This document shows positions 24,155-32,928 of a DNA stretch of 64,000 nt, one piece after another. A program made the translations under genes and the position numbers. Under the pieces are notes generated by a model, which was not told the DNA's origin, searched no databases, and saw only the letters and a program-made list of their open reading frames with translations. The DNA lies in the NCBI GenBank assembly GCA_018241225.1, contig JAFEEG010000028.1, positions 1 through 64,000 of the forward strand. Reading direction: 5' to 3'. Source of the stretch: Pseudomonadota bacterium (GTDB lineage: Bacteria > Pseudomonadota > Gammaproteobacteria > Burkholderiales > Burkholderiaceae_C). Every line of letters starts with the position of its first letter. Position 1 is the first letter of the stretch.

Positions 24155-27100
24155 TCAGTGCGCCGCCGCTGCGCCCTGGGCGTGCGGCGTTTCGCCGGGC
24201 AGCACCTGCAAGGGCCCGCTGCCGCTGTAGCGGTCCAGCGCCAGGTAGATCGCCGGCGTGATGTAGAGCGTGATCACCTGCGAGAAGATCAGGCCACCCA
24301 CCACCGCCACGCCCAGCGGCTGGCGCAGCTCGGCGCCCGCGCCCAGGCCCAGCGCCAGCGGCAGCGCACCGGTCAGTGCCGCCAGCGTGGTCATCAGGAT
24401 GGGGCGGAAACGCAGCCGGCAGGCTTCGCGAATGGCCTCGACCGGCGTCAGGTTCTGCTCGCGCTGCGCCTCCAGCGCGAAGTCGATCAGCATGATCGCG
24501 TTCTTCTTCACGATGCCGATGAGCAGCAGGATGCCGATGGTGGCGATCAGCGTCAGGTCGAAGCCGAACAGCTTGAGCGACAGCAGCGCCCCCACCGCCG
24601 CCGAAGGCAGGCCGGCCAGGATGGTGATGGGGTGGATGTAGCTCTCGTACAGCACGCCCAGCAGCACGTAGATGACCAGCACCGCAATGATCAGCAGCGC
24701 CGCCTGGCTGCCCTGCGAGCTCTGGAACACCGCGGCATCGCCGCCGTAGCTGGTGATGATGTCCGCCGGCATCTTCAGCTCGGCGGTAAAGCGGTCGATC
24801 TTGCCGGTGGCGTCGCCCAGCGGCACGTCGGGGCCGAGGTTGAACGACACGGTCACGGCCTGCAGCTGGCCCTGGTGGTTGACCGCGGTCGGCCCCACGG
24901 TGCGGCTGACGGTCGAGAACGCCGACAGCGGCACCAGCTGGCCCGCCTTGTTGCGCACCGACAGGCGGGCCATGTCGTCCTCGAACTGCCGGTCGCTGTC
25001 GGATGCGGCCAGGATCACCTGGTAGGTGTTGCTCGGGCCGTAGATGCTGCCGATCTGGCGGTCGCCATAGGCGTTGTAGAGAGCAGTGCGCAAATCGCCA
25101 ATGGCCACGCCCAGCACGCCGGCCTTGTCGCGGTCGATGTTCAGCGTGGCCTGCAGGCCTCGGTTCTGCGAGTCGCTGGTGACGTCGCGGAAGGCGGGGT
25201 CGGCGCGCATGCGGTCCATCAGCCTGCCGGCCCATTCGTTGAGCGAACCCGCGCTCACGCTCTGCAGCGTGTACTGGTAGCGCGCCTTGCTGGCGCGCCC
25301 GCCCAGGCGCAGGTTCTGCGTGGGCTGCATGTAGACGGCGATGCCGGCAATTTCGCGGAAGCGCTTGCGCAGCGACTCCTGCGTCTGCTGCATCGAGGCG
25401 CGCTCGCTGCGCGGCTTGAGCACCACGAACATGCGGCCGCTGTTCTGCGTGGCGGTGGGCCCGCCCACGCCCACGAAGGAGCTCACGTCGCGCACATTCG
25501 GGTCGTCGCTGATCGCCTTGGCCACCCGCTCCTGCAGCGCCAGCATGGCGGGGAAGGAAATGTCCTCGGCCGCCTCGGTGGTGATCTGGATCTGGCCGAT
25601 GTCTTCCTCCGGGAAGAAGCCCTTGGGCATGGCCACGGCCAGCCAGCCCGTGACCACGAAGGTGCCCAGCGCCAGCAGCAGCATCAGGGGCCGGTGCCCC
25701 AGCGACCAGTCCAGCGTGCGCATGTAGCCGGCATGCACCAGTCGGTAGCCTCGCTCGAAGGCGCGGCCCACGGCCGTGCCGGGTTCGGGGTGCGATTCCT
25801 CGTGGTCGGCATGCGGGTCCACGCCTTCGCGCGGCGTGTGCCGCAGCAGGCGGCTGGCCATCATGGGCACCAGCGTGAGCGACACGATGGCCGACACCAG
25901 CACCGCCAGCGCCACCACCACCGCGAACTCGTGGAACAGCAGGCCGATGACGCCCGGCATGAAGAAGATGGGAATGAACACCGCCACCAGCGAGATCGAG
26001 ATCGAAATGATGGTGAAGCCCACCTCGCGCGCACCGCGCAGCGAAGCCGCCATGGGCTCCATGCCCTTCTCGACGTAGCGCATGATGTTTTCCAGCACCA
26101 CGATCGCATCGTCCACCACCAGGCCCACCGCCAGCGTGATACCCAGCAGCGACACGTTGTCCAGGCTGTAGCCGAAGGCATAGAGCAGCGCCACGGCGCC
26201 CACCAGCGAGATGGGGATGGTCACCGCCGGAATCAGCGTGGCCACCAGCCGGTGCAGGAACAGGAAGATCACCATCACCACCAGCGCGATGGTGCCCAGC
26301 AGGGTGAGCTGCACGTCGTGCACCGCTTCGCGGATGGACACCGAGCGGTCGTTCACCGGATGGATTTCCACCGACTGCGGCAGCTGTGCCTGGAAGCGCG
26401 GAATGAGCGCGCGCACCGCGTCCACCACCTGCACCGTGTTGGCATTGGGTTGGCGCTGCACCGCCAGCGTGATGGAGCTCTGGCCGTTGTAGCTGCTGGC
26501 GGTCTTGACCGATTCGTAGCTGTCTTCCACCGTGGCCACTTCATCGAGCCGCACCGGCGCACCGTTGCGCTGGCCGACGATGAGCTTCTTGAACTCATCG
26601 GCCTTGAGCAGCTGCTGGTTGGCCTGGATGGTGAGCGTCTGGCGCGGGCCGTCGAGCACGCCCACCGGGGTGTTGGCATTGGCTAGGCGCACCGCGTTGG
26701 CCAGCTCGTCCAGCGTGATGTTGCGTGCGTTGAGCAGGTCGGCGTTGGCCTTGATGCGCACAGCGAAGCGCTTCTGCCCGAACACCAGCACCTGGGCCAC
26801 GCCGTCGATGGTCGAGAGCGTGGGCGACACCAGGTTCTCGGCGTAGTCGTTGAGCTGCGCCGGCGTCATCGACTCCGAGGTCATCGCGATGAGCAGCACC
26901 GGCGCATCGGCCGGGTTCACCTTGCGGTACGAGGGCAGCTGCGTCAGCTCGGCCGGCAGTTGGCGCTGCGCACGCAGCAAGGCAGCCTGCACGTCCACCG
27001 CGGCAGCGTCGATGTCGCGGCTGCTCACGAATTCCAGAGTGATCGAGGTGGCGCCCTGCGTGTTCACCGAGCTGATGGTCGACAGGCCCGGAATGGTGGA

Positions 27101-27313
27101 GAACTGCTTTTCCAGCGGCAGCGCCACCGACGACGCCATCGTGTCGGGGCTGGCGCCCGGCAGTTGCGCCGAGACGTTGATGACCGGCGTGTTGTAGCTG
27201 GGCAGCGCCGCCACCGGGATGCTGAAGTAGGCAAAGATGCCCATCACCACCACGGCGCACGAAAGCAGCACCGTCATCGCCGGACGGCGGATGCACAACT
27301 CGGAAATGTTCAT
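24155..27313 (-). CDS. RND efflux permease, MdtB/MdtC (MuxB/C) type
   Basis: This 1052-aa inner-membrane protein is a complete hydrophobe/amphiphile efflux-1 RND transporter. It begins MNISELCIRRPAMTVLL, has the large periplasmic loop after TM1, and then GLVVDDAIVVLEN in the TM4 region that carries the proton-relay aspartates. It also has the second half repeat with FALEAQREQ and ATIGILLLIGIVKKNAIML. The start shares four bases with the stop of the adaptor gene. Only one permease is present, whereas MdtBC and MuxBC systems use two, and no outer-membrane channel gene is in the window. It lies convergent with the NRPS operon (27-bp gap), so export of that product is a possible role. Confidence 0.92.
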   Translation of the reverse strand: MNISELCIRRPAMTVLLSCAVVVMGIFAYFSIPVAALPSYNTPVINVSAQLPGASPDTMASSVALPLEKQFSTIPGLSTISSVNTQGATSITLEFVSSRDIDAAAVDVQAALLRAQRQLPAELTQLPSYRKVNPADAPVLLIAMTSESMTPAQLNDYAENLVSPTLSTIDGVAQVLVFGQKRFAVRIKANADLLNARNITLDELANAVRLANANTPVGVLDGPRQTLTIQANQQLLKADEFKKLIVGQRNGAPVRLDEVATVEDSYESVKTASSYNGQSSITLAVQRQPNANTVQVVDAVRALIPRFQAQLPQSVEIHPVNDRSVSIREAVHDVQLTLLGTIALVVMVIFLFLHRLVATLIPAVTIPISLVGAVALLYAFGYSLDNVSLLGITLAVGLVVDDAIVVLENIMRYVEKGMEPMAASLRGAREVGFTIISISISLVAVFIPIFFMPGVIGLLFHEFAVVVALAVLVSAIVSLTLVPMMASRLLRHTPREGVDPHADHEESHPEPGTAVGRAFERGYRLVHAGYMRTLDWSLGHRPLMLLLALGTFVVTGWLAVAMPKGFFPEEDIGQIQITTEAAEDISFPAMLALQERVAKAISDDPNVRDVSSFVGVGGPTATQNSGRMFVVLKPRSERASMQQTQESLRKRFREIAGIAVYMQPTQNLRLGGRASKARYQYTLQSVSAGSLNEWAGRLMDRMRADPAFRDVTSDSQNRGLQATLNIDRDKAGVLGVAIGDLRTALYNAYGDRQIGSIYGPSNTYQVILAASDSDRQFEDDMARLSVRNKAGQLVPLSAFSTVSRTVGPTAVNHQGQLQAVTVSFNLGPDVPLGDATGKIDRFTAELKMPADIITSYGGDAAVFQSSQGSQAALLIIAVLVIYVLLGVLYESYIHPITILAGLPSAAVGALLSLKLFGFDLTLIATIGILLLIGIVKKNAIMLIDFALEAQREQNLTPVEAIREACRLRFRPILMTTLAALTGALPLALGLGAGAELRQPLGVAVVGGLIFSQVITLYITPAIYLALDRYSGSGPLQVLPGETPHAQGAAAAH

Positions 27314-28578
27314 GCGCGGCTCCGCGTGGGCGGTGCGGCCTCGGGTACGGCTTCAGGCGCGGCCGATGCGGCGCCGGGCCCCGTGGGCCCGCGCGACGGC
27401 GCCGGGCCGCCGGGCGATTGCGTGGGCTGCGCCGGCACGTCGGTGCGCACCTTGCCGCCGGGCCGCACGTTCTGCTTGCCTTCGAGCACCACCTGTTCGC
27501 CGGCTTCCACGCCCTTGACCGCCACCTGGGTGCCGAAGGTGTAGAGCTGCTGCACCTTGCGGCGCGACGCGGTGCGCTGCTCGTCCACCACGTAGACCGA
27601 GCTGCCCTCGGCCAGCAGCATGACCGACGCGGCCGGGATCACGGTGGCGTCCTTGAGCATGTTGACCGTCACATGCGTCTCGACGAACTGGCCGGGCCAA
27701 AGGGTCTGGTCGGCGTTGTCGAACACGGCCTTGGCGCGCACGGTGCCGATCTGCGGATCGACCGTGTTGTCGACGAAATCGAGCGTGCCCTGCACCGGCT
27801 TGCGCCCCGGCACGATGGCCTGCACCGGGGTGTGGGAGCGGGCGGCGGCCAGCAGATCCTGCAGCTTGTCCTCGGGCACCGGGAAGCTCACCGCGATCGG
27901 GTCGAGCTGGGTGATGGTCAGCAGCGAGCTGGTGGGCTGCACCAGGCTGCCGGGGTAGATGTTGACCGCGCCGATGCGCCCGGCAATGGGCGCACGCAGT
28001 GTCGAGTAGCTCAGCGCCACCTGCGCGGCCTGCACCGCGGCCTTGTCGGCCGCCACGGCGGCGCGCTGCGCCTCCATTTGCGACAGCGTCGCATCGGCCG
28101 CGCTCTTGGAGATGAAGTTCTGCGCCAGCAGCTCCTGGTTGCGCTTGTACTGGCGCTCCAGGTCGGCCAGGGTGGCCTCGTCCTTGAGTTGCTGCGCCTT
28201 CGCCTTGGCAAGGTTGGCCTGGTCAGCCCGCTCGTCCAGCGTGAACAGCAGCTGGCCGGCCTTGACGAACTGGCCCTCCTTCACGTGCACCTCGCGCACG
28301 GTGTTGGTCACCTGCGGGCGCAGATCGACGCTGTTGAGCGACACCACGCTGCCGTTGACCTGCACGGTAATGGGCACGTCCTGCTTGCGCGCCTGGGCCA
28401 GCGTGACAAGGGCCGGCGCACCGTTGGCTCGCGCGGCGCCGGGGCCGCCCTTGGCCTGTTGTTGTTCCTGCTGCTGCGCGGGCGACCCCTTCGCCGCCTG
28501 CCGCGCACCCCACCACCAGAAGGCAGCGCCCCCCACGACAAGAACAGCCAGCAAGGGCAGGACGACTTTTTTCTTCAT
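27310..28578 (-). CDS. RND periplasmic adaptor (membrane fusion) protein, MdtA-like
   Basis: This 422-aa adaptor has an N-terminal membrane anchor (residues 4-22), a lipoyl half (VTNTVREVHVKEGQFVKAGQ), a coiled-coil hairpin from about residue 115 to 180, then the second lipoyl half (STLRAPIAGRIGAVNIYPG) and a beta-barrel. The C-terminal tail is Pro/Gly/Ala rich. The ATG at 28576-28578 gives the typical MKKK signal-anchor start; the open frame runs 24 codons further up without support. It is translationally coupled to the RND permease. The outer-membrane partner must be encoded elsewhere. Confidence 0.92.
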   Translation of the reverse strand: MKKKVVLPLLAVLVVGGAAFWWWGARQAAKGSPAQQQEQQQAKGGPGAARANGAPALVTLAQARKQDVPITVQVNGSVVSLNSVDLRPQVTNTVREVHVKEGQFVKAGQLLFTLDERADQANLAKAKAQQLKDEATLADLERQYKRNQELLAQNFISKSAADATLSQMEAQRAAVAADKAAVQAAQVALSYSTLRAPIAGRIGAVNIYPGSLVQPTSSLLTITQLDPIAVSFPVPEDKLQDLLAAARSHTPVQAIVPGRKPVQGTLDFVDNTVDPQIGTVRAKAVFDNADQTLWPGQFVETHVTVNMLKDATVIPAASVMLLAEGSSVYVVDEQRTASRRKVQQLYTFGTQVAVKGVEAGEQVVLEGKQNVRPGGKVRTDVPAQPTQSPGGPAPSRGPTGPGAASAAPEAVPEAAPPTRSRA

Positions 28579-28784
28579 GGGGCAAATAACAACAGCGGGG
28601 GGCGACGTGGGGCGAATTTGGGCCGACACTAGGTTCGTTACCAAAGGCAACTATTGGACCAGCGCGAAGCCTCGCGCGTCTATGCCTTCCGTAAAGATAA
28701 GTAAAGCGAATGGCTTCCACGCCACGGGCGCGGGGGTCGCAGGCCGTCTCGTAAAATCTCTTGTTCAGCCTCTGGATATACCCC

Positions 28785-29279
28785 ATGAACCGCTGCCCCG
28801 CCATCATTTCCAGCAAAACCCTTTTCGTTACGGCAACTGCGGCCATCCTGCTGTTGCAACTGCCCGCCGCCCAAGCCCAGGACGAAGCCCTGCAAGGCCA
28901 ACCCGAGGTCGCCGTGGGCGGCCGCGTCTTCCCGGTGAACGCCCTGCGCGGCCAGATCGCATTCGGCGCGCCGCCGGCCATCCAGCTCGACGGCCAGCCA
29001 GCCCGCATCTCGCCCGGCGTGCGCATCCAGAATGCCCAGCGCATGCTGGTGCCCACGGCCTCGCTGATCGGCCAGAGCTACGTGGTGAACTACACCCGCG
29101 AAGCCACCACCGGCATGGTCAACCAGGTGTGGATACTCACTGCCGACGAAGCCTCTACCCGGCGCGCCAGCGCCGCGCGGCCCTTCTTCAATTTCTGGCC
29201 CTTCGCCTCCAATACGAACACCGGCCCGCGCGACGACGGCAACACGCCGTACAACCAGTTGCCGGGTTACGGCCAGTAG
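28785..29279 (+). CDS. Exported protein of unknown function
   Basis: This 164-aa protein has an N-terminal signal peptide (hydrophobic core FVTATAAILLLQL, cleavage near AQAQ) and should be periplasmic. The mature part has no motif I recognise; it contains GGRVFPVNALRG and SPGVRIQN segments that suggest a small beta-rich domain. The C-terminus is Asn/Pro/Gly rich. An ATG at 28785 is preferred to a TTG at 28761 because it places the signal peptide normally. It is divergent from the efflux adaptor gene and 144 bp upstream of miaB. A function cannot be assigned. Confidence 0.7.
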   Translation: MNRCPAIISSKTLFVTATAAILLLQLPAAQAQDEALQGQPEVAVGGRVFPVNALRGQIAFGAPPAIQLDGQPARISPGVRIQNAQRMLVPTASLIGQSYVVNYTREATTGMVNQVWILTADEASTRRASAARPFFNFWPFASNTNTGPRDDGNTPYNQLPGYGQ

Positions 29280-29423
29280 CCAGGCCAAGGCCGACACACG
29301 CGCGGGAGCGCGCCGGCAAGACCGGCCTCGACACTCCCGCCTCCAGCACGCAGGGTTCCGGACGATGCCCCGCGTGAGCGCTTTTTCTTTCGCATCGCCC
29401 ACCGACCCACCCACGGGCACCCC

Positions 29424-30794
29424 ATGACCGCCAAGAAAGTCTTCATCAAAACCTTCGGCTGCCAGATGAACGAGTACGACTCGGACAAGATGGCCGACGT
29501 ACTGAACGCCGCCCAGGGCTACGAGCCCACGCAGAACGTGGACGAGGCCGACCTCATCCTCTTCAACACGTGCTCGGTGCGCGAGAAGGCGCAGGAAAAG
29601 GTCTTCTCCGACCTCGGCCGCGTCAAGCACCTCAAGGCCCGCGGCGTGAAGATCGGCGTGGGCGGCTGCGTGGCCAGCCAGGAGGGCGACGCCATCATCG
29701 CCCGCGCACCCTACGTCGATGTGGTATTCGGCCCGCAGACGCTGCACCGCCTGCCCGAATTGCTGGCCCAGCGCGAGCGACAGGACCGCCCGCAGGTGGA
29801 CATCAGCTTTCCCGAGATCGAGAAGTTCGACAACCTGCCGCCGGCTCGGGTGGAGGGTGTCACCGCCTTCGTGTCGATCATGGAAGGCTGCTCCAAGTAC
29901 TGCAGCTACTGCGTGGTGCCCTACACCCGCGGCGAGGAAGTCAGCCGTCCCTTCGACGACGTGCTGGTCGAAGTGGCCGGCCTGGCCGCCCAGGGCGTGC
30001 GCGAGGTCACGCTGCTGGGCCAGAACGTGAACGCCTATCGCGGCAAGATGGGCGACACCGCGGAGATCGCCGACTTCGCGATGCTGATCGAATACGTGGC
30101 CGACATCCCCGGCATCGAGCGCATCCGCTACACCACCAGCCACCCCAACGAGTTCACCCCGCGCCTGATCGAGGCCTATGCCAAGGTGCCGCAACTGGTG
30201 AGCCACCTGCACCTGCCGGTGCAGCACGGATCGGACCGCATCCTCATGGCCATGAAGCGCGGCTACACCGCCATGGAATACAAGAGCACGGTGCGCAAGC
30301 TGCGCGCCATCCGGCCCGAGCTTTCGCTGTCCAGCGACTTCATCGTCGGCTTCCCGGGCGAGACGGAGGACGACTTCAACAAGATGATGAAGCTGATCGA
30401 GGACGTGGGCTTCGACGCCAGCTTCAGCTTCATCTTCAGTCCGCGCCCCGGCACGCCCGCCGCCGCTCTGCACGACGACACGCCGCATGAAGTGAAGCTC
30501 GCGCGGCTGCAGAAGCTGCAAAAGACCATCGACGACAACGTCAGGCGCATCGGCGAGAGCCGCGTGGGCACGCTGCAGCGCGTGCTGGTCGAAGGCGCCG
30601 CCAAGCACGGCGAAGGCATCCTGATGGGCCGCACCGTCTGCAACCGCGTGGTCAACTTCGCGGGCGATGCGCGCCTGGTGGGCCAGATGATCGACCTTCG
30701 CATCACCCGCTCGATGGCCTACACCCTGGCCGGCGAGGTGCCCACCCGCGAAGGCGAGAGTCTGCAGGCCGCCGGCAAGGTGCTGGCCGCCTGA
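29424..30794 (+). CDS. miaB: tRNA-2-methylthio-N6-dimethylallyladenosine synthase
   Basis: This 456-aa radical-SAM enzyme adds the methylthio group to i6A37 of tRNAs. The N-terminal domain holds the auxiliary cluster with Cys13 (FGCQMN), Cys50 (NTCSVR) and Cys82 (GGCVAS). The radical-SAM motif C-x3-C-x2-C is at Cys156, Cys160 and Cys163. A TRAM domain follows (ETEDDFNKMM precedes it; the C-terminal GRTVCNRVVNF lies within it). Its TGA overlaps the ATG of the sensor kinase by one base (TGATG), so kinase translation is probably coupled to miaB. Confidence 0.96.
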   Translation: MTAKKVFIKTFGCQMNEYDSDKMADVLNAAQGYEPTQNVDEADLILFNTCSVREKAQEKVFSDLGRVKHLKARGVKIGVGGCVASQEGDAIIARAPYVDVVFGPQTLHRLPELLAQRERQDRPQVDISFPEIEKFDNLPPARVEGVTAFVSIMEGCSKYCSYCVVPYTRGEEVSRPFDDVLVEVAGLAAQGVREVTLLGQNVNAYRGKMGDTAEIADFAMLIEYVADIPGIERIRYTTSHPNEFTPRLIEAYAKVPQLVSHLHLPVQHGSDRILMAMKRGYTAMEYKSTVRKLRAIRPELSLSSDFIVGFPGETEDDFNKMMKLIEDVGFDASFSFIFSPRPGTPAAALHDDTPHEVKLARLQKLQKTIDDNVRRIGESRVGTLQRVLVEGAAKHGEGILMGRTVCNRVVNFAGDARLVGQMIDLRITRSMAYTLAGEVPTREGESLQAAGKVLAA

Positions 30795-32221
30795 TGGGCA
30801 CGCTGAAATCCGCACGCGGCTCCTTCCAGCAGCTGCTGCTGTTCGCCTTCCTGCTGCTCACCGCGCTGCTGGTGGGCGTGGCCCTGCGCTCGGTGTTCCA
30901 GTACGACGCGCTCATGACCCAGAGCCGCGACGCCGCGGCGCGCGCGCTTACGCTGTCGGGCTCGGCCCAGTCGCTGGCCGAACGCAGCGCGGCCATGGAA
31001 CGCGCGGGCCGGCAGTCGCTGGTGCTCAACGACGGCGTGCTGCGCCGCCGCTTTGAAGACGCCGAGCGCGATGCGCATGGCGCCATCGACCGCCTGGTGG
31101 CCAACGGCCTGCCGGTGGAGGCCGCGGACGAGTGGCGCAACCAGATCGGCTCCATCGAGTCGCTGCTCACCGGCCCGCAGGAAACCGCGCTGGCGCGCGA
31201 GAGCAGCATGGCGCTGCAGTTTCGCGACCTGGACGGCAACAACACGCAGATCGCGCAGCTGGCGCAGGTGCTCATCGAGACGCAGAACAAGGCGCTGGCC
31301 GAGCGCATCGAAAGCGCCCGCACCCGCCTGATGCGCGAGGTGCTGGCCGCCAGCGGCCTGGCGGTGGCGCTGGCGCTGGGCTTCGGCGTGTGGCTGGCGC
31401 GGCCCTTCAAGCGATTGGAGCGCGCCATCGTCGGCCTGGGCGAAAACCGGCTGGACGAGCCCATCGACATCCGCGGCCCGGCCGACGTGCGGCGCGTGTC
31501 CGAGCAGCTCGAGTGGCTGCGCCTGCGCCTGACCGAGCTGGATGCCGACAAGGCCCGCTTCCTGCGCCACGTGTCGCACGAACTGAAGACGCCGCTGGCG
31601 GCGCTGCGCGAAGGCGTGTCGCTGCTCGAAGAAGGCGTGACCGGCTCGCTCAACCCTGCCCAGCGCGAAGTCGCGCAGATCCTGCAGCAGAACACGGTGT
31701 CGCTGCAGGGGCAGATCGAGGCGCTGCTGCGCTTCAACGCTGCCGCCTTCGAGGCGCGCGAACTCCACCGCGAGCGCGTGGCCCTCTTGCCGCTCATCGA
31801 AGAGCAGGTCTATTCGCAGCGCCTGCAGTGGCAGGCCCAGGGCCTGGAGGTGCGCAGCGAAGGCGAAGACCTGCAGGTCACGGCCGACCGGACCAAGCTG
31901 GGAACGGCCATTGCCAACCTGCTGTCCAACGCGATCCGCTTTTCGGCGCGCGGCGGCCTCATCACGCTGGCGGTGTCGTCCGGGCCCGGCGTGGCCCGGA
32001 TCGACATCTGCGACGCGGGCCCGGGGATCGCCCTGGCCGATCGCGAGCGCATCTTCGAACCCTTCTTTCGCGGCGAACGCCAGCCAGAGCATGCGGTCAA
32101 AGGCACCGGTATCGGTCTTTCCATCGTGCAGGAGTACATTGCAGCTCATGGCGGCCGTGTCGAACTGCTGACCGACGGCCCGGGTGCACGCTTTCGCATC
32201 GAATTGCCGCGCATCGCCTGA
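30794..32221 (+). CDS. glrK: Sensor histidine kinase, GlrK/QseE type
   Basis: This 475-aa kinase has a first membrane segment (about residues 13-32), a roughly 155-residue periplasmic sensing region rich in helix, a second membrane segment (about 190-208) and a HAMP linker (PFKRLERAI...). The dimerisation domain contains HVSHELKTPLAAL with phospho-acceptor His262. An HATPase domain follows with NLLSNAIRF, DAGPGI and GTGIGLSIVQ. The order kinase, lipoprotein, sigma-54 activator matches the GlrK-QseG-GlrR (QseE-QseG-QseF) system of enterobacteria, which responds to envelope conditions. Confidence 0.9.
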   Translation: MGTLKSARGSFQQLLLFAFLLLTALLVGVALRSVFQYDALMTQSRDAAARALTLSGSAQSLAERSAAMERAGRQSLVLNDGVLRRRFEDAERDAHGAIDRLVANGLPVEAADEWRNQIGSIESLLTGPQETALARESSMALQFRDLDGNNTQIAQLAQVLIETQNKALAERIESARTRLMREVLAASGLAVALALGFGVWLARPFKRLERAIVGLGENRLDEPIDIRGPADVRRVSEQLEWLRLRLTELDADKARFLRHVSHELKTPLAALREGVSLLEEGVTGSLNPAQREVAQILQQNTVSLQGQIEALLRFNAAAFEARELHRERVALLPLIEEQVYSQRLQWQAQGLEVRSEGEDLQVTADRTKLGTAIANLLSNAIRFSARGGLITLAVSSGPGVARIDICDAGPGIALADRERIFEPFFRGERQPEHAVKGTGIGLSIVQEYIAAHGGRVELLTDGPGARFRIELPRIA

Positions 32222-32259
32222 AGCCCCTCCTCCTAGTGCGTCCCCCAATCCTGGTTTTC

Positions 32260-32928
32260 ATGTCGATCCTGTCTGTTCGCAGAACCGTCTTGCCCTGGGC
32301 CGCGGCCATCGCCGTGCCCGTGCTGCTGGCCGGCTGCGCCACCTCCACCATGCCGCGGCCCGCCCCATCGAACGTGCCTGCGCCGCCCTTGGTGCAGAAC
32401 CTTCCCGCGCCGGTGGTACCGGTCGAGGTCGAGCCCAATGCGCCGGCCACGCAGCCCGCCATCAACTTCATCGCGGCCACCTCCGGCCCGGTGGCCGCCG
32501 CCTTGGCCTATGCCGACAAGGTGCGCCCGCTGGGCCCGCCCGAGCTGGCCGCCGAGATTTCCCGCCTGGGCGAACCCGGCGAAGTGCCGCTGACACAGGT
32601 GCAGCTGGCCCTGGCGCTGGCCCAGACCCGCCAGGGCGCCGATCTCGTGCGCGCCCAGGGCCTGTTGCAGCGCGTGGCCGCCAACCAGGCACCCGAGGCC
32701 CAGCAGCTGGCGCCGTTGGCGCGCATGCTGTCGGCCCGCTACGGCGAACAACGCCGCGTGGAAGACGAGCGCGACAAGCAGGCCCAGCAACTCAAGGACA
32801 GCCAGCGCCGCATCGACCAGCTCAACGACCGTCTGGAGGCGCTGCGCGCCATCGAGCGCAGCTTCTCGCGCCCGAGCAACCATCCGCCGGTTGCCCCCAT
32901 GCCGGCACCCAACGGCGCAAAGCCATGA
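32260..32928 (+). CDS. QseG-like outer-membrane lipoprotein
   Basis: This 222-aa precursor has a hydrophobic signal and lipobox LLAGC near residue 25. The mature part has a Pro-rich stretch, a helical region and a C-terminal coiled coil (ERDKQAQQLKDSQRRIDQL). In enterobacteria QseG is the small lipoprotein encoded between GlrK and GlrR, and it binds the kinase to activate it. The position, size and anchor match that role. Its stop overlaps the activator start (ATGA). The ATG at 32260 lies 38 bp after the kinase stop, and no strong ribosome site is visible. Confidence 0.78.
   Translation: MSILSVRRTVLPWAAAIAVPVLLAGCATSTMPRPAPSNVPAPPLVQNLPAPVVPVEVEPNAPATQPAINFIAATSGPVAAALAYADKVRPLGPPELAAEISRLGEPGEVPLTQVQLALALAQTRQGADLVRAQGLLQRVAANQAPEAQQLAPLARMLSARYGEQRRVEDERDKQAQQLKDSQRRIDQLNDRLEALRAIERSFSRPSNHPPVAPMPAPNGAKP

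Noticed and set aside
24158..26686. A long plus-strand open frame opposite the RND permease
   Set aside because: It is the antisense of a clear RND gene, rich in His/Arg/Gln, with no recognisable domain or ribosome site.
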